Positions 46,349 through 59,700 of a DNA stretch of 64,000 bases are shown here, one piece after another. Numbering within the stretch: position 1 is the first letter of the stretch; every line of letters begins with the position of its first letter. This stretch comes from Pyropia haitanensis (lineage: Eukaryota; Rhodophyta; Bangiophyceae; Bangiales; Bangiaceae): NCBI GenBank assembly GCA_008729055.1, contig SDUX01000007.1, positions 2,714,064 to 2,778,063 on the forward strand. The letters are read 5' to 3'. The position numbers and the translations under genes are program-made. The notes under the pieces are model-generated. The model did not search any database. It was not told the origin of the DNA and saw only the letters and a program-made list of their open reading frames with translations.

Positions 46349-46890
46349 AACATCCCACAAACTTGACACGTGGACACCGGCGCTCCACAAAACACTCGTT
46401 GCATCCAACGGACGCGCCAACACCGGGTCGGCCAACCACCCCATGCACGACGTGCGGGTGAACGTCGGACATCGAGCGGGCGGATGTATGGCTGGAATAA
46501 AGATGCGAGCCAATTCGGCCGCCGGATCGCGTGCAGCATTGCTGTACACGCAAAATGGGCAAAAGTGGGCAAATGTGTAGGCAAAATAAAGGGGACGGAA
46601 CGTGAGGAAGTGGAAAAGTGGGCCAACCCAGTGGCCAGTCCAAAAAGTGGGACAAGTGGTAGGAGTAGGGCAGGGGCAAGTGGCAATTGGGACGTGGATG
46701 GGGCGAAGTTTCCATGGAGAATGGACGTGGGGGGAAAGGGCAACTGCGGGGGAACCTGCGCGTCGGGCACCTGGGGGCGGGGGGGGTGCAGGTCGGGGTC
46801 GGACCCCAGTGCCGAAAACCATCCCAAACGACAGAACCGGCGCTCCACAAAACACTCGTTGCATCCAACGGACGCGCCAACAACCGGTCG
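46349..46890. repeat. Disrupted satellite copies, probably unpolished sequence
   Basis: From 46349 the sequence matches the unit except for many one- or two-base losses (GCCGAAACATCCC, CAACACCGGG, GGGTGAACG, AAAGATGCG, CAAAATGGG). Then come about 260 bases (46,571-46,830) that follow the unit only loosely and in compressed form. Near-perfect repeats resume after about 46,890. Losses dominate over substitutions, as in uncorrected long reads. Confidence 0.8.
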
Positions 46891-49800
46891 GCCAACCACC
46901 CCATGCACGACCGTGCGGGTGGAACGTCGGACATCGAGCGGGCGGATGTATGGCTGGAATAAAGGATGCGAGCCAATTCGGCCGCCGGATCGCGTGCAGC
47001 ATTGCTGTACACGCAAAAGTGGGCAAAAGTGGGCAAATGTAGGCAAAAGTGGGTAAGAAGCGGCCAACCACCTCATGCACGACCATGCGGGTCGAACCGA
47101 GGACGTCGAGCGGGCGGATCTATGGCTGGAACAAAGTATGCGAGCCAATTCGGCAGCCGGATCGTGCGCAGCATTGGTGTACACGCAAAAGTGGGCAAAA
47201 GTGGGCAAAAGTGGGCAAAAGTGGGTAGGAAGTGGGTAAGAAGTGGGCAAACAGTGGGCAAAAAGTGGGCAATTTTGGGACCGAAATGGACAATTGGGGG
47301 CAAGAAGTTTCCAAAACTGCAAAGAAAATGGACGTGAAAGTGGCCAGAAAGTGGTCCAACAGTGGCCAGAAAAGGCGCCGCGCCACCCACACTGTCCACT
47401 GCGCGTCCCGCTGGTCACACTGGCGTGGACGGTGTGAGGGCGGAAATTTTGGCACCGTCCGTCGCACCTGGCTGTCGGGACCCCCACGTGCCGAAAACCA
47501 TCCCACAAACTTGACACGTGGACACCGGCGCTCCACAAAACACTCGTTGCATCCAACGGACGCGCCAACAACCGGGTCGGCCAACCACCCCATGCACGAC
47601 CGTGCGGGTGGAACGTCGGACATCGAGCGGGCGGATGTATGGCTGGAATAAAGGATGCGAGCCAATTCGGCCGCCGGATCGCGTGCAGCATTGCTGTACA
47701 CGCAAAAGTGGGCAAAAGTGGGCAAATGTAGGCAAAAGTGGGTAAGAAGCGGCCAACCACCTCATGCACGACCATGCGGGTCGAACCGAGGACGTCGAGC
47801 GGGCGGATCTATGGCTGGAACAAAGTATGCGAGCCAATTCGGCAGCCGGATCGTGCGCAGCATTGGTGTACACGCAAAAGTGGGCAAAAGTGGGCAAAAG
47901 TGGGCAAAAGTGGGTAGGAAGTGGGTAAGAAGTGGGCAAACAGTGGGCAAAAAGTGGGCAATTTTGGGACCGAAATGGACAATTGGGGGCAAGAAGTTTC
48001 CAAAACTGCAAAGAAAATGGACGTGAAAGTGGCCAGAAAGTGGTCCAACAGTGGCCAGAAAAGGCGCCGCGCCACCCACACTGTCCACTGCGCGTCCCGC
48101 TGGTCACACTGGCGTGGACGGTGTGAGGGCGGAAATTTTGGCACCGTCCGTCGCACCTGGCTGTCGGGACCCCCACGTGCCGAAAACCATCCCACAAACT
48201 TGACACGTGGACACCGGCGCTCCACAAAACACTCGTTGCATCCAACGGACGCGCCAACAACCGGGTCGGCCAACCACCCCATGCACGACCGTGCGGGTGG
48301 AACGTCGGACATCGAGCGGGCGGATGTATGGCTGGAATAAAGGATGCGAGCCAATTCGGCCGCCGGATCGCGTGCAGCATTGCTGTACACGCAAAAGTGG
48401 GCAAAAGTGGGCAAATGTAGGCAAAAGTGGGTAAGAAGCGGCCAACCACCTCATGCACGACCATGCGGGTCGAACCGAGGACGTCGAGCGGGCGGATCTA
48501 TGGCTGGAACAAAGTATGCGAGCCAATTCGGCAGCCGGATCGTGCGCAGCATTGGTGTACACGCAAAAGTGGGCAAAAGTGGGCAAAAGTGGGCAAAAGT
48601 GGGTAGGAAGTGGGTAAGAAGTGGGCAAACAGTGGGCAAAAAGTGGGCAATTTTGGGACCGAAATGGACAATTGGGGGCAAGAAGTTTCCAAAACTGCAA
48701 AGAAAATGGACGTGAAAGTGGCCAGAAAGTGGTCCAACAGTGGCCAGAAAAGGCGCCGCGCCACCCACACTGTCCACTGCGCGTCCCGCTGGTCACACTG
48801 GCGTGGACGGTGTGAGGGCGGAAATTTTGGCACCGTCCGTCGCACCTGGCTGTCGGGACCCCCACGTGCCGAAAACCATCCCACAAACTTGACACGTGGA
48901 CACCGGCGCTCCACAAAACACTCGTTGCATCCAACGGACGCGCCAACAACCGGGTCGGCCAACCACCCCATGCACGACCGTGCGGGTGGAACGTCGGACA
49001 TCGAGCGGGCGGATGTATGGCTGGAATAAAGGATGCGAGCCAATTCGGCCGCCGGATCGCGTGCAGCATTGCTGTACACGCAAAAGTGGGCAAAAGTGGG
49101 CAAATGTAGGCAAAAGTGGGTAAGAAGCGGCCAACCACCTCATGCACGACCATGCGGGTCGAACCGAGGACGTCGAGCGGGCGGATCTATGGCTGGAACA
49201 AAGTATGCGAGCCAATTCGGCAGCCGGATCGTGCGCAGCATTGGTGTACACGCAAAAGTGGGCAAAAGTGGGCAAAAGTGGGCAAAAGTGGGTAGGAAGT
49301 GGGTAAGAAGTGGGCAAACAGTGGGCAAAAAGTGGGCAATTTTGGGACCGAAATGGACAATTGGGGGCAAGAAGTTTCCAAAACTGCAAAGAAAATGGAC
49401 GTGAAAGTGGCCAGAAAGTGGTCCAACAGTGGCCAGAAAAGGCGCCGCGCCACCCACACTGTCCACTGCGCGTCCCGCTGGTCACACTGGCGTGGACGGT
49501 GTGAGGGCGGAAATTTTGGCACCGTCCGTCGCACCTGGCTGTCGGGACCCCCACGTGCCGAAAACCATCCCACAAACTTGACACGTGGACACCGGCGCTC
49601 CACAAAACACTCGTTGCATCCAACGGACGCGCCAACAACCGGGTCGGCCAACCACCCCATGCACGACCGTGCGGGTGGAACGTCGGACATCGAGCGGGCG
49701 GATGTATGGCTGGAATAAAGGATGCGAGCCAATTCGGCCGCCGGATCGCGTGCAGCATTGCTGTACACGCAAAAGTGGGCAAAAGTGGGCAAATGTAGGC

Positions 49801-52800
49801 AAAAGTGGGTAAGAAGCGGCCAACCACCTCATGCACGACCATGCGGGTCGAACCGAGGACGTCGAGCGGGCGGATCTATGGCTGGAACAAAGTATGCGAG
49901 CCAATTCGGCAGCCGGATCGTGCGCAGCATTGGTGTACACGCAAAAGTGGGCAAAAGTGGGCAAAAGTGGGCAAAAGTGGGTAGGAAGTGGGTAAGAAGT
50001 GGGCAAACAGTGGGCAAAAAGTGGGCAATTTTGGGACCGAAATGGACAATTGGGGGCAAGAAGTTTCCAAAACTGCAAAGAAAATGGACGTGAAAGTGGC
50101 CAGAAAGTGGTCCAACAGTGGCCAGAAAAGGCGCCGCGCCACCCACACTGTCCACTGCGCGTCCCGCTGGTCACACTGGCGTGGACGGTGTGAGGGCGGA
50201 AATTTTGGCACCGTCCGTCGCACCTGGCTGTCGGGACCCCCACGTGCCGAAAACCATCCCACAAACTTGACACGTGGACACCGGCGCTCCACAAAACACT
50301 CGTTGCATCCAACGGACGCGCCAACAACCGGGTCGGCCAACCACCCCATGCACGACCGTGCGGGTGGAACGTCGGACATCGAGCGGGCGGATGTATGGCT
50401 GGAATAAAGGATGCGAGCCAATTCGGCCGCCGGATCGCGTGCAGCATTGCTGTACACGCAAAAGTGGGCAAAAGTGGGCAAATGTAGGCAAAAGTGGGTA
50501 AGAAGCGGCCAACCACCTCATGCACGACCATGCGGGTCGAACCGAGGACGTCGAGCGGGCGGATCTATGGCTGGAACAAAGTATGCGAGCCAATTCGGCA
50601 GCCGGATCGTGCGCAGCATTGGTGTACACGCAAAAGTGGGCAAAAGTGGGCAAAAGTGGGCAAAAGTGGGTAGGAAGTGGGTAAGAAGTGGGCAAACAGT
50701 GGGCAAAAAGTGGGCAATTTTGGGACCGAAATGGACAATTGGGGGCAAGAAGTTTCCAAAACTGCAAAGAAAATGGACGTGAAAGTGGCCAGAAAGTGGT
50801 CCAACAGTGGCCAGAAAAGGCGCCGCGCCACCCACACTGTCCACTGCGCGTCCCGCTGGTCACACTGGCGTGGACGGTGTGAGGGCGGAAATTTTGGCAC
50901 CGTCCGTCGCACCTGGCTGTCGGGACCCCCACGTGCCGAAAACCATCCCACAAACTTGACACGTGGACACCGGCGCTCCACAAAACACTCGTTGCATCCA
51001 ACGGACGCGCCAACAACCGGGTCGGCCAACCACCCCATGCACGACCGTGCGGGTGGAACGTCGGACATCGAGCGGGCGGATGTATGGCTGGAATAAAGGA
51101 TGCGAGCCAATTCGGCCGCCGGATCGCGTGCAGCATTGCTGTACACGCAAAAGTGGGCAAAAGTGGGCAAATGTAGGCAAAAGTGGGTAAGAAGCGGCCA
51201 ACCACCTCATGCACGACCATGCGGGTCGAACCGAGGACGTCGAGCGGGCGGATCTATGGCTGGAACAAAGTATGCGAGCCAATTCGGCAGCCGGATCGTG
51301 CGCAGCATTGGTGTACACGCAAAAGTGGGCAAAAGTGGGCAAAAGTGGGCAAAAGTGGGTAGGAAGTGGGTAAGAAGTGGGCAAACAGTGGGCAAAAAGT
51401 GGGCAATTTTGGGACCGAAATGGACAATTGGGGGCAAGAAGTTTCCAAAACTGCAAAGAAAATGGACGTGAAAGTGGCCAGAAAGTGGTCCAACAGTGGC
51501 CAGAAAAGGCGCCGCGCCACCCACACTGTCCACTGCGCGTCCCGCTGGTCACACTGGCGTGGACGGTGTGAGGGCGGAAATTTTGGCACCGTCCGTCGCA
51601 CCTGGCTGTCGGGACCCCCACGTGCCGAAAACCATCCCACAAACTTGACACGTGGACACCGGCGCTCCACAAAACACTCGTTGCATCCAACGGACGCGCC
51701 AACAACCGGGTCGGCCAACCACCCCATGCACGACCGTGCGGGTGGAACGTCGGACATCGAGCGGGCGGATGTATGGCTGGAATAAAGGATGCGAGCCAAT
51801 TCGGCCGCCGGATCGCGTGCAGCATTGCTGTACACGCAAAAGTGGGCAAAAGTGGGCAAATGTAGGCAAAAGTGGGTAAGAAGCGGCCAACCACCTCATG
51901 CACGACCATGCGGGTCGAACCGAGGACGTCGAGCGGGCGGATCTATGGCTGGAACAAAGTATGCGAGCCAATTCGGCAGCCGGATCGTGCGCAGCATTGG
52001 TGTACACGCAAAAGTGGGCAAAAGTGGGCAAAAGTGGGCAAAAGTGGGTAGGAAGTGGGTAAGAAGTGGGCAAACAGTGGGCAAAAAGTGGGCAATTTTG
52101 GGACCGAAATGGACAATTGGGGGCAAGAAGTTTCCAAAACTGCAAAGAAAATGGACGTGAAAGTGGCCAGAAAGTGGTCCAACAGTGGCCAGAAAAGGCG
52201 CCGCGCCACCCACACTGTCCACTGCGCGTCCCGCTGGTCACACTGGCGTGGACGGTGTGAGGGCGGAAATTTTGGCACCGTCCGTCGCACCTGGCTGTCG
52301 GGACCCCCACGTGCCGAAAACCATCCCACAAACTTGACACGTGGACACCGGCGCTCCACAAAACACTCGTTGCATCCAACGGACGCGCCAACAACCGGGT
52401 CGGCCAACCACCCCATGCACGACCGTGCGGGTGGAACGTCGGACATCGAGCGGGCGGATGTATGGCTGGAATAAAGGATGCGAGCCAATTCGGCCGCCGG
52501 ATCGCGTGCAGCATTGCTGTACACGCAAAAGTGGGCAAAAGTGGGCAAATGTAGGCAAAAGTGGGTAAGAAGCGGCCAACCACCTCATGCACGACCATGC
52601 GGGTCGAACCGAGGACGTCGAGCGGGCGGATCTATGGCTGGAACAAAGTATGCGAGCCAATTCGGCAGCCGGATCGTGCGCAGCATTGGTGTACACGCAA
52701 AAGTGGGCAAAAGTGGGCAAAAGTGGGCAAAAGTGGGTAGGAAGTGGGTAAGAAGTGGGCAAACAGTGGGCAAAAAGTGGGCAATTTTGGGACCGAAATG

Positions 52801-53620
52801 GACAATTGGGGGCAAGAAGTTTCCAAAACTGCAAAGAAAATGGACGTGAAAGTGGCCAGAAAGTGGTCCAACAGTGGCCAGAAAAGGCGCCGCGCCACCC
52901 ACACTGTCCACTGCGCGTCCCGCTGGTCACACTGGCGTGGACGGTGTGAGGGCGGAAATTTTGGCACCGTCCGTCGCACCTGGCTGTCGGGACCCCCACG
53001 TGCCGAAAACCATCCCACAAACTTGACACGTGGACACCGGCGCTCCACAAAACACTCGTTGCATCCAACGGACGCGCCAACAACCGGGTCGGCCAACCAC
53101 CCCATGCACGACCGTGCGGGTGGAACGTCGGACATCGAGCGGGCGGATGTATGGCTGGAATAAAGGATGCGAGCCAATTCGGCCGCCGGATCGCGTGCAG
53201 CATTGCTGTACACGCAAAAGTGGGCAAAAGTGGGCAAATGTAGGCAAAAGTGGGTAAGAAGCGGCCAACCACCTCATGCACGACCATGCGGGTCGAACCG
53301 AGGACGTCGAGCGGGCGGATCTATGGCTGGAACAAAGTATGCGAGCCAATTCGGCAGCCGGATCGTGCGCAGCATTGGTGTACACGCAAAAGTGGGCAAA
53401 AGTGGGCAAAAGTGGGCAAAAGTGGGTAGGAAGTGGGTAAGAAGTGGGCAAACAGTGGGCAAAAAGTGGGCAATTTTGGGACCGAAATGGACAATTGGGG
53501 GCAAGAAGTTTCCAAAACTGCAAAGAAAATGGACGTGAAAGTGGCCAGAAAGTGGTCCAACAGTGGCCAGAAAAGGCGCCGCGCCACCCACACTGTCCAC
53601 TGCGCGTCCCGCTGGTCACA

Positions 53621-53720
53621 TGGGCGTGGAGGAGGCGACAATAATCCTGCGCACCACACTGTCCATGCGCGTCCCGCTGGTCACACTGGCGTGGACGGTG
53701 TGAGGGCGGAAATTTTGCAC
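53621..53720. repeat. Irregular junction within the satellite (64 extra bases)
   Basis: After GCTGGTCACA the unit diverges (TGGGCGTGGAGGAGGCGACA...), then repeats the segment CACACTGTCCATGCGCGTCCC with a missing base and resumes with another missing G (ATTTTGCACC). The step between flanking copies is 753 bp. It resembles a second assembly join or a local duplication. Confidence 0.75.
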
Positions 53721-56700
53721 CGTCCGTCGCACCTGGCTGTCGGGACCCCCACGTGCCGAAAACCATCCCACAAACTTGACACGTGGACACCGGCGCTCCA
53801 CAAAACACTCGTTGCATCCAACGGACGCGCCAACAACCGGGTCGGCCAACCACCCCATGCACGACCGTGCGGGTGGAACGTCGGACATCGAGCGGGCGGA
53901 TGTATGGCTGGAATAAAGGATGCGAGCCAATTCGGCCGCCGGATCGCGTGCAGCATTGCTGTACACGCAAAAGTGGGCAAAAGTGGGCAAATGTAGGCAA
54001 AAGTGGGTAAGAAGCGGCCAACCACCTCATGCACGACCATGCGGGTCGAACCGAGGACGTCGAGCGGGCGGATCTATGGCTGGAACAAAGTATGCGAGCC
54101 AATTCGGCAGCCGGATCGTGCGCAGCATTGGTGTACACGCAAAAGTGGGCAAAAGTGGGCAAAAGTGGGCAAAAGTGGGTAGGAAGTGGGTAAGAAGTGG
54201 GCAAACAGTGGGCAAAAAGTGGGCAATTTTGGGACCGAAATGGACAATTGGGGGCAAGAAGTTTCCAAAACTGCAAAGAAAATGGACGTGAAAGTGGCCA
54301 GAAAGTGGTCCAACAGTGGCCAGAAAAGGCGCCGCGCCACCCACACTGTCCACTGCGCGTCCCGCTGGTCACACTGGCGTGGACGGTGTGAGGGCGGAAA
54401 TTTTGGCACCGTCCGTCGCACCTGGCTGTCGGGACCCCCACGTGCCGAAAACCATCCCACAAACTTGACACGTGGACACCGGCGCTCCACAAAACACTCG
54501 TTGCATCCAACGGACGCGCCAACAACCGGGTCGGCCAACCACCCCATGCACGACCGTGCGGGTGGAACGTCGGACATCGAGCGGGCGGATGTATGGCTGG
54601 AATAAAGGATGCGAGCCAATTCGGCCGCCGGATCGCGTGCAGCATTGCTGTACACGCAAAAGTGGGCAAAAGTGGGCAAATGTAGGCAAAAGTGGGTAAG
54701 AAGCGGCCAACCACCTCATGCACGACCATGCGGGTCGAACCGAGGACGTCGAGCGGGCGGATCTATGGCTGGAACAAAGTATGCGAGCCAATTCGGCAGC
54801 CGGATCGTGCGCAGCATTGGTGTACACGCAAAAGTGGGCAAAAGTGGGCAAAAGTGGGCAAAAGTGGGTAGGAAGTGGGTAAGAAGTGGGCAAACAGTGG
54901 GCAAAAAGTGGGCAATTTTGGGACCGAAATGGACAATTGGGGGCAAGAAGTTTCCAAAACTGCAAAGAAAATGGACGTGAAAGTGGCCAGAAAGTGGTCC
55001 AACAGTGGCCAGAAAAGGCGCCGCGCCACCCACACTGTCCACTGCGCGTCCCGCTGGTCACACTGGCGTGGACGGTGTGAGGGCGGAAATTTTGGCACCG
55101 TCCGTCGCACCTGGCTGTCGGGACCCCCACGTGCCGAAAACCATCCCACAAACTTGACACGTGGACACCGGCGCTCCACAAAACACTCGTTGCATCCAAC
55201 GGACGCGCCAACAACCGGGTCGGCCAACCACCCCATGCACGACCGTGCGGGTGGAACGTCGGACATCGAGCGGGCGGATGTATGGCTGGAATAAAGGATG
55301 CGAGCCAATTCGGCCGCCGGATCGCGTGCAGCATTGCTGTACACGCAAAAGTGGGCAAAAGTGGGCAAATGTAGGCAAAAGTGGGTAAGAAGCGGCCAAC
55401 CACCTCATGCACGACCATGCGGGTCAAACCGAGGACGTCGAGCGGGCGGATCTATGGCTGGAACAAAGTATGCGAGCCAATTCGGCAGCCGGATCGTGCG
55501 CAGCATTGGTGTACACGCAAAAGTGGGCAAAAGTGGGCAAAAGTGGGCAAAAGTGGGTAGGAAGTGGGTAAGAAGTGGGCAAACAGTGGGCAAAAAGTGG
55601 GCAATTTTGGGACCGAAATGGACAATTGGGGGCAAGAAGTTTCCAAAACTGCAAAGAAAATGGACGTGAAAGTGGCCAGAAAGTGGTCCAACAGTGGCCA
55701 GAAAAGGCGCCGCGCCACCCACACTGTCCACTGCGCGTCCCGCTGGTCACACTGGCGTGGACGGTGTGAGGGCGGAAATTTTGGCACCGTCCGTCGCACC
55801 TGGCTGTCGGGACCCCCACGTGCCGAAAACCATCCCACAAACTTGACACGTGGACACCGGCGCTCCACAAAACACTCGTTGCATCCAACGGACGCGCCAA
55901 CAACCGGGTCGGCCAACCACCCCATGCACGACCGTGCGGGTGGAACGTCGGACATCGAGCGGGCGGATGTATGGCTGGAATAAAGGATGCGAGCCAATTC
56001 GGCCGCCGGATCGCGTGCAGCATTGCTGTACACGCAAAAGTGGGCAAAAGTGGGCAAATGTAGGCAAAAGTGGGTAAGAAGCGGCCAACCACCTCATGCA
56101 CGACCATGCGGGTCGAACCGAGGACGTCGAGCGGGCGGATCTATGGCTGGAACAAAGTATGCGAGCCAATTCGGCAGCCGGATCGTGCGCAGCATTGGTG
56201 TACACGCAAAAGTGGGCAAAAGTGGGCAAAAGTGGGCAAAAGTGGGTAGGAAGTGGGTAAGAAGTGGGCAAACAGTGGGCAAAAAGTGGGCAATTTTGGG
56301 ACCGAAATGGACAATTGGGGGCAAGAAGTTTCCAAAACTGCAAAGAAAATGGACGTGAAAGTGGCCAGAAAGTGGTCCAACAGTGGCCAGAAAAGGCGCC
56401 GCGCCACCCACACTGTCCACTGCGCGTCCCGCTGGTCACACTGGCGTGGACGGTGTGAGGGCGGAAATTTTGGCACCGTCCGTCGCACCTGGCTGTCGGG
56501 ACCCCCACGTGCCGAAAACCATCCCACAAACTTGACACGTGGACACCGGCGCTCCACAAAACACTCGTTGCATCCAACGGACGCGCCAACAACCGGGTCG
56601 GCCAACCACCCCATGCACGACCGTGCGGGTGGAACGTCGGACATCGAGCGGGCGGATGTATGGCTGGAATAAAGGATGCGAGCCAATTCGGCCGCCGGAT

Positions 56701-59700
56701 CGCGTGCAGCATTGCTGTACACGCAAAAGTGGGCAAAAGTGGGCAAATGTAGGCAAAAGTGGGTAAGAAGCGGCCAACCACCTCATGCACGACCATGCGG
56801 GTCGAACCGAGGACGTCGAGCGGGCGGATCTATGGCTGGAACAAAGTATGCGAGCCAATTCGGCAGCCGGATCGTGCGCAGCATTGGTGTACACGCAAAA
56901 GTGGGCAAAAGTGGGCAAAAGTGGGCAAAAGTGGGTAGGAAGTGGGTAAGAAGTGGGCAAACAGTGGGCAAAAAGTGGGCAATTTTGGGACCGAAATGGA
57001 CAATTGGGGGCAAGAAGTTTCCAAAACTGCAAAGAAAATGGACGTGAAAGTGGCCAGAAAGTGGTCCAACAGTGGCCAGAAAAGGCGCCGCGCCACCCAC
57101 ACTGTCCACTGCGCGTCCCGCTGGTCACACTGGCGTGGACGGTGTGAGGGCGGAAATTTTGGCACCGTCCGTCGCACCTGGCTGTCGGGACCCCCACGTG
57201 CCGAAAACCATCCCACAAACTTGACACGTGGACACCGGCGCTCCACAAAACACTCGTTGCATCCAACGGACGCGCCAACAACCGGGTCGGCCAACCACCC
57301 CATGCACGACCGTGCGGGTGGAACGTCGGACATCGAGCGGGCGGATGTATGGCTGGAATAAAGGATGCGAGCCAATTCGGCCGCCGGATCGCGTGCAGCA
57401 TTGCTGTACACGCAAAAGTGGGCAAAAGTGGGCAAATGTAGGCAAAAGTGGGTAAGAAGCGGCCAACCACCTCATGCACGACCATGCGGGTCAAACCGAG
57501 GACGTCGAGCGGGCGGATCTATGGCTGGAACAAAGTATGCGAGCCAATTCGGCAGCCGGATCGTGCGCAGCATTGGTGTACACGCAAAAGTGGGCAAAAG
57601 TGGGCAAAAGTGGGCAAAAGTGGGTAGGAAGTGGGTAAGAAGTGGGCAAACAGTGGGCAAAAAGTGGGCAATTTTGGGACCGAAATGGACAATTGGGGGC
57701 AAGAAGTTTCCAAAACTGCAAAGAAAATGGACGTGAAAGTGGCCAGAAAGTGGTCCAACAGTGGCCAGAAAAGGCGCCGCGCCACCCACACTGTCCACTG
57801 CGCGTCCCGCTGGTCACACTGGCGTGGACGGTGTGAGGGCGGAAATTTTGGCACCGTCCGTCGCACCTGGCTGTCGGGACCCCCACGTGCCGAAAACCAT
57901 CCCACAAACTTGACACGTGGACACCGGCGCTCCACAAAACACTCGTTGCATCCAACGGACGCGCCAACAACCGGGTCGGCCAACCACCCCATGCACGACC
58001 GTGCGGGTGGAACGTCGGACATCGAGCGGGCGGATGTATGGCTGGAATAAAGGATGCGAGCCAATTCGGCCGCCGGATCGCGTGCAGCATTGCTGTACAC
58101 GCAAAAGTGGGCAAAAGTGGGCAAATGTAGGCAAAAGTGGGTAAGAAGCGGCCAACCACCTCATGCACGACCATGCGGGTCGAACCGAGGACGTCGAGCG
58201 GGCGGATCTATGGCTGGAACAAAGTATGCGAGCCAATTCGGCAGCCGGATCGTGCGCAGCATTGGTGTACACGCAAAAGTGGGCAAAAGTGGGCAAAAGT
58301 GGGCAAAAGTGGGTAGGAAGTGGGTAAGAAGTGGGCAAACAGTGGGCAAAAAGTGGGCAATTTTGGGACCGAAATGGACAATTGGGGGCAAGAAGTTTCC
58401 AAAACTGCAAAGAAAATGGACGTGAAAGTGGCCAGAAAGTGGTCCAACAGTGGCCAGAAAAGGCGCCGCGCCACCCACACTGTCCACTGCGCGTCCCGCT
58501 GGTCACACTGGCGTGGACGGTGTGAGGGCGGAAATTTTGGCACCGTCCGTCGCACCTGGCTGTCGGGACCCCCACGTGCCGAAAACCATCCCACAAACTT
58601 GACACGTGGACACCGGCGCTCCACAAAACACTCGTTGCATCCAACGGACGCGCCAACAACCGGGTCGGCCAACCACCCCATGCACGACCGTGCGGGTGGA
58701 ACGTCGGACATCGAGCGGGCGGATGTATGGCTGGAATAAAGGATGCGAGCCAATTCGGCCGCCGGATCGCGTGCAGCATTGCTGTACACGCAAAAGTGGG
58801 CAAAAGTGGGCAAATGTAGGCAAAAGTGGGTAAGAAGCGGCCAACCACCTCATGCACGACCATGCGGGTCGAACCGAGGACGTCGAGCGGGCGGATCTAT
58901 GGCTGGAACAAAGTATGCGAGCCAATTCGGCAGCCGGATCGTGCGCAGCATTGGTGTACACGCAAAAGTGGGCAAAAGTGGGCAAAAGTGGGCAAAAGTG
59001 GGTAGGAAGTGGGTAAGAAGTGGGCAAACAGTGGGCAAAAAGTGGGCAATTTTGGGACCGAAATGGACAATTGGGGGCAAGAAGTTTCCAAAACTGCAAA
59101 GAAAATGGACGTGAAAGTGGCCAGAAAGTGGTCCAACAGTGGCCAGAAAAGGCGCCGCGCCACCCACACTGTCCACTGCGCGTCCCGCTGGTCACACTGG
59201 CGTGGACGGTGTGAGGGCGGAAATTTTGGCACCGTCCGTCGCACCTGGCTGTCGGGACCCCCACGTGCCGAAAACCATCCCACAAACTTGACACGTGGAC
59301 ACCGGCGCTCCACAAAACACTCGTTGCATCCAACGGACGCGCCAACAACCGGGTCGGCCAACCACCCCATGCACGACCGTGCGGGTGGAACGTCGGACAT
59401 CGAGCGGGCGGATGTATGGCTGGAATAAAGGATGCGAGCCAATTCGGCCGCCGGATCGCGTGCAGCATTGCTGTACACGCAAAAGTGGGCAAAAGTGGGC
59501 AAATGTAGGCAAAAGTGGGTAAGAAGCGGCCAACCACCTCATGCACGACCATGCGGGTCGAACCGAGGACGTCGAGCGGGCGGATCTATGGCTGGAACAA
59601 AGTATGCGAGCCAATTCGGCAGCCGGATCGTGCGCAGCATTGGTGTACACGCAAAAGTGGGCAAAAGTGGGCAAAAGTGGGCAAAAGTGGGTAGGAAGTG

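Noticed and set aside
45580..47775. 731-codon minus-strand frame in the satellite
   Set aside because: Created only because small deletions in the disrupted block at 46349-46890 join satellite frames.
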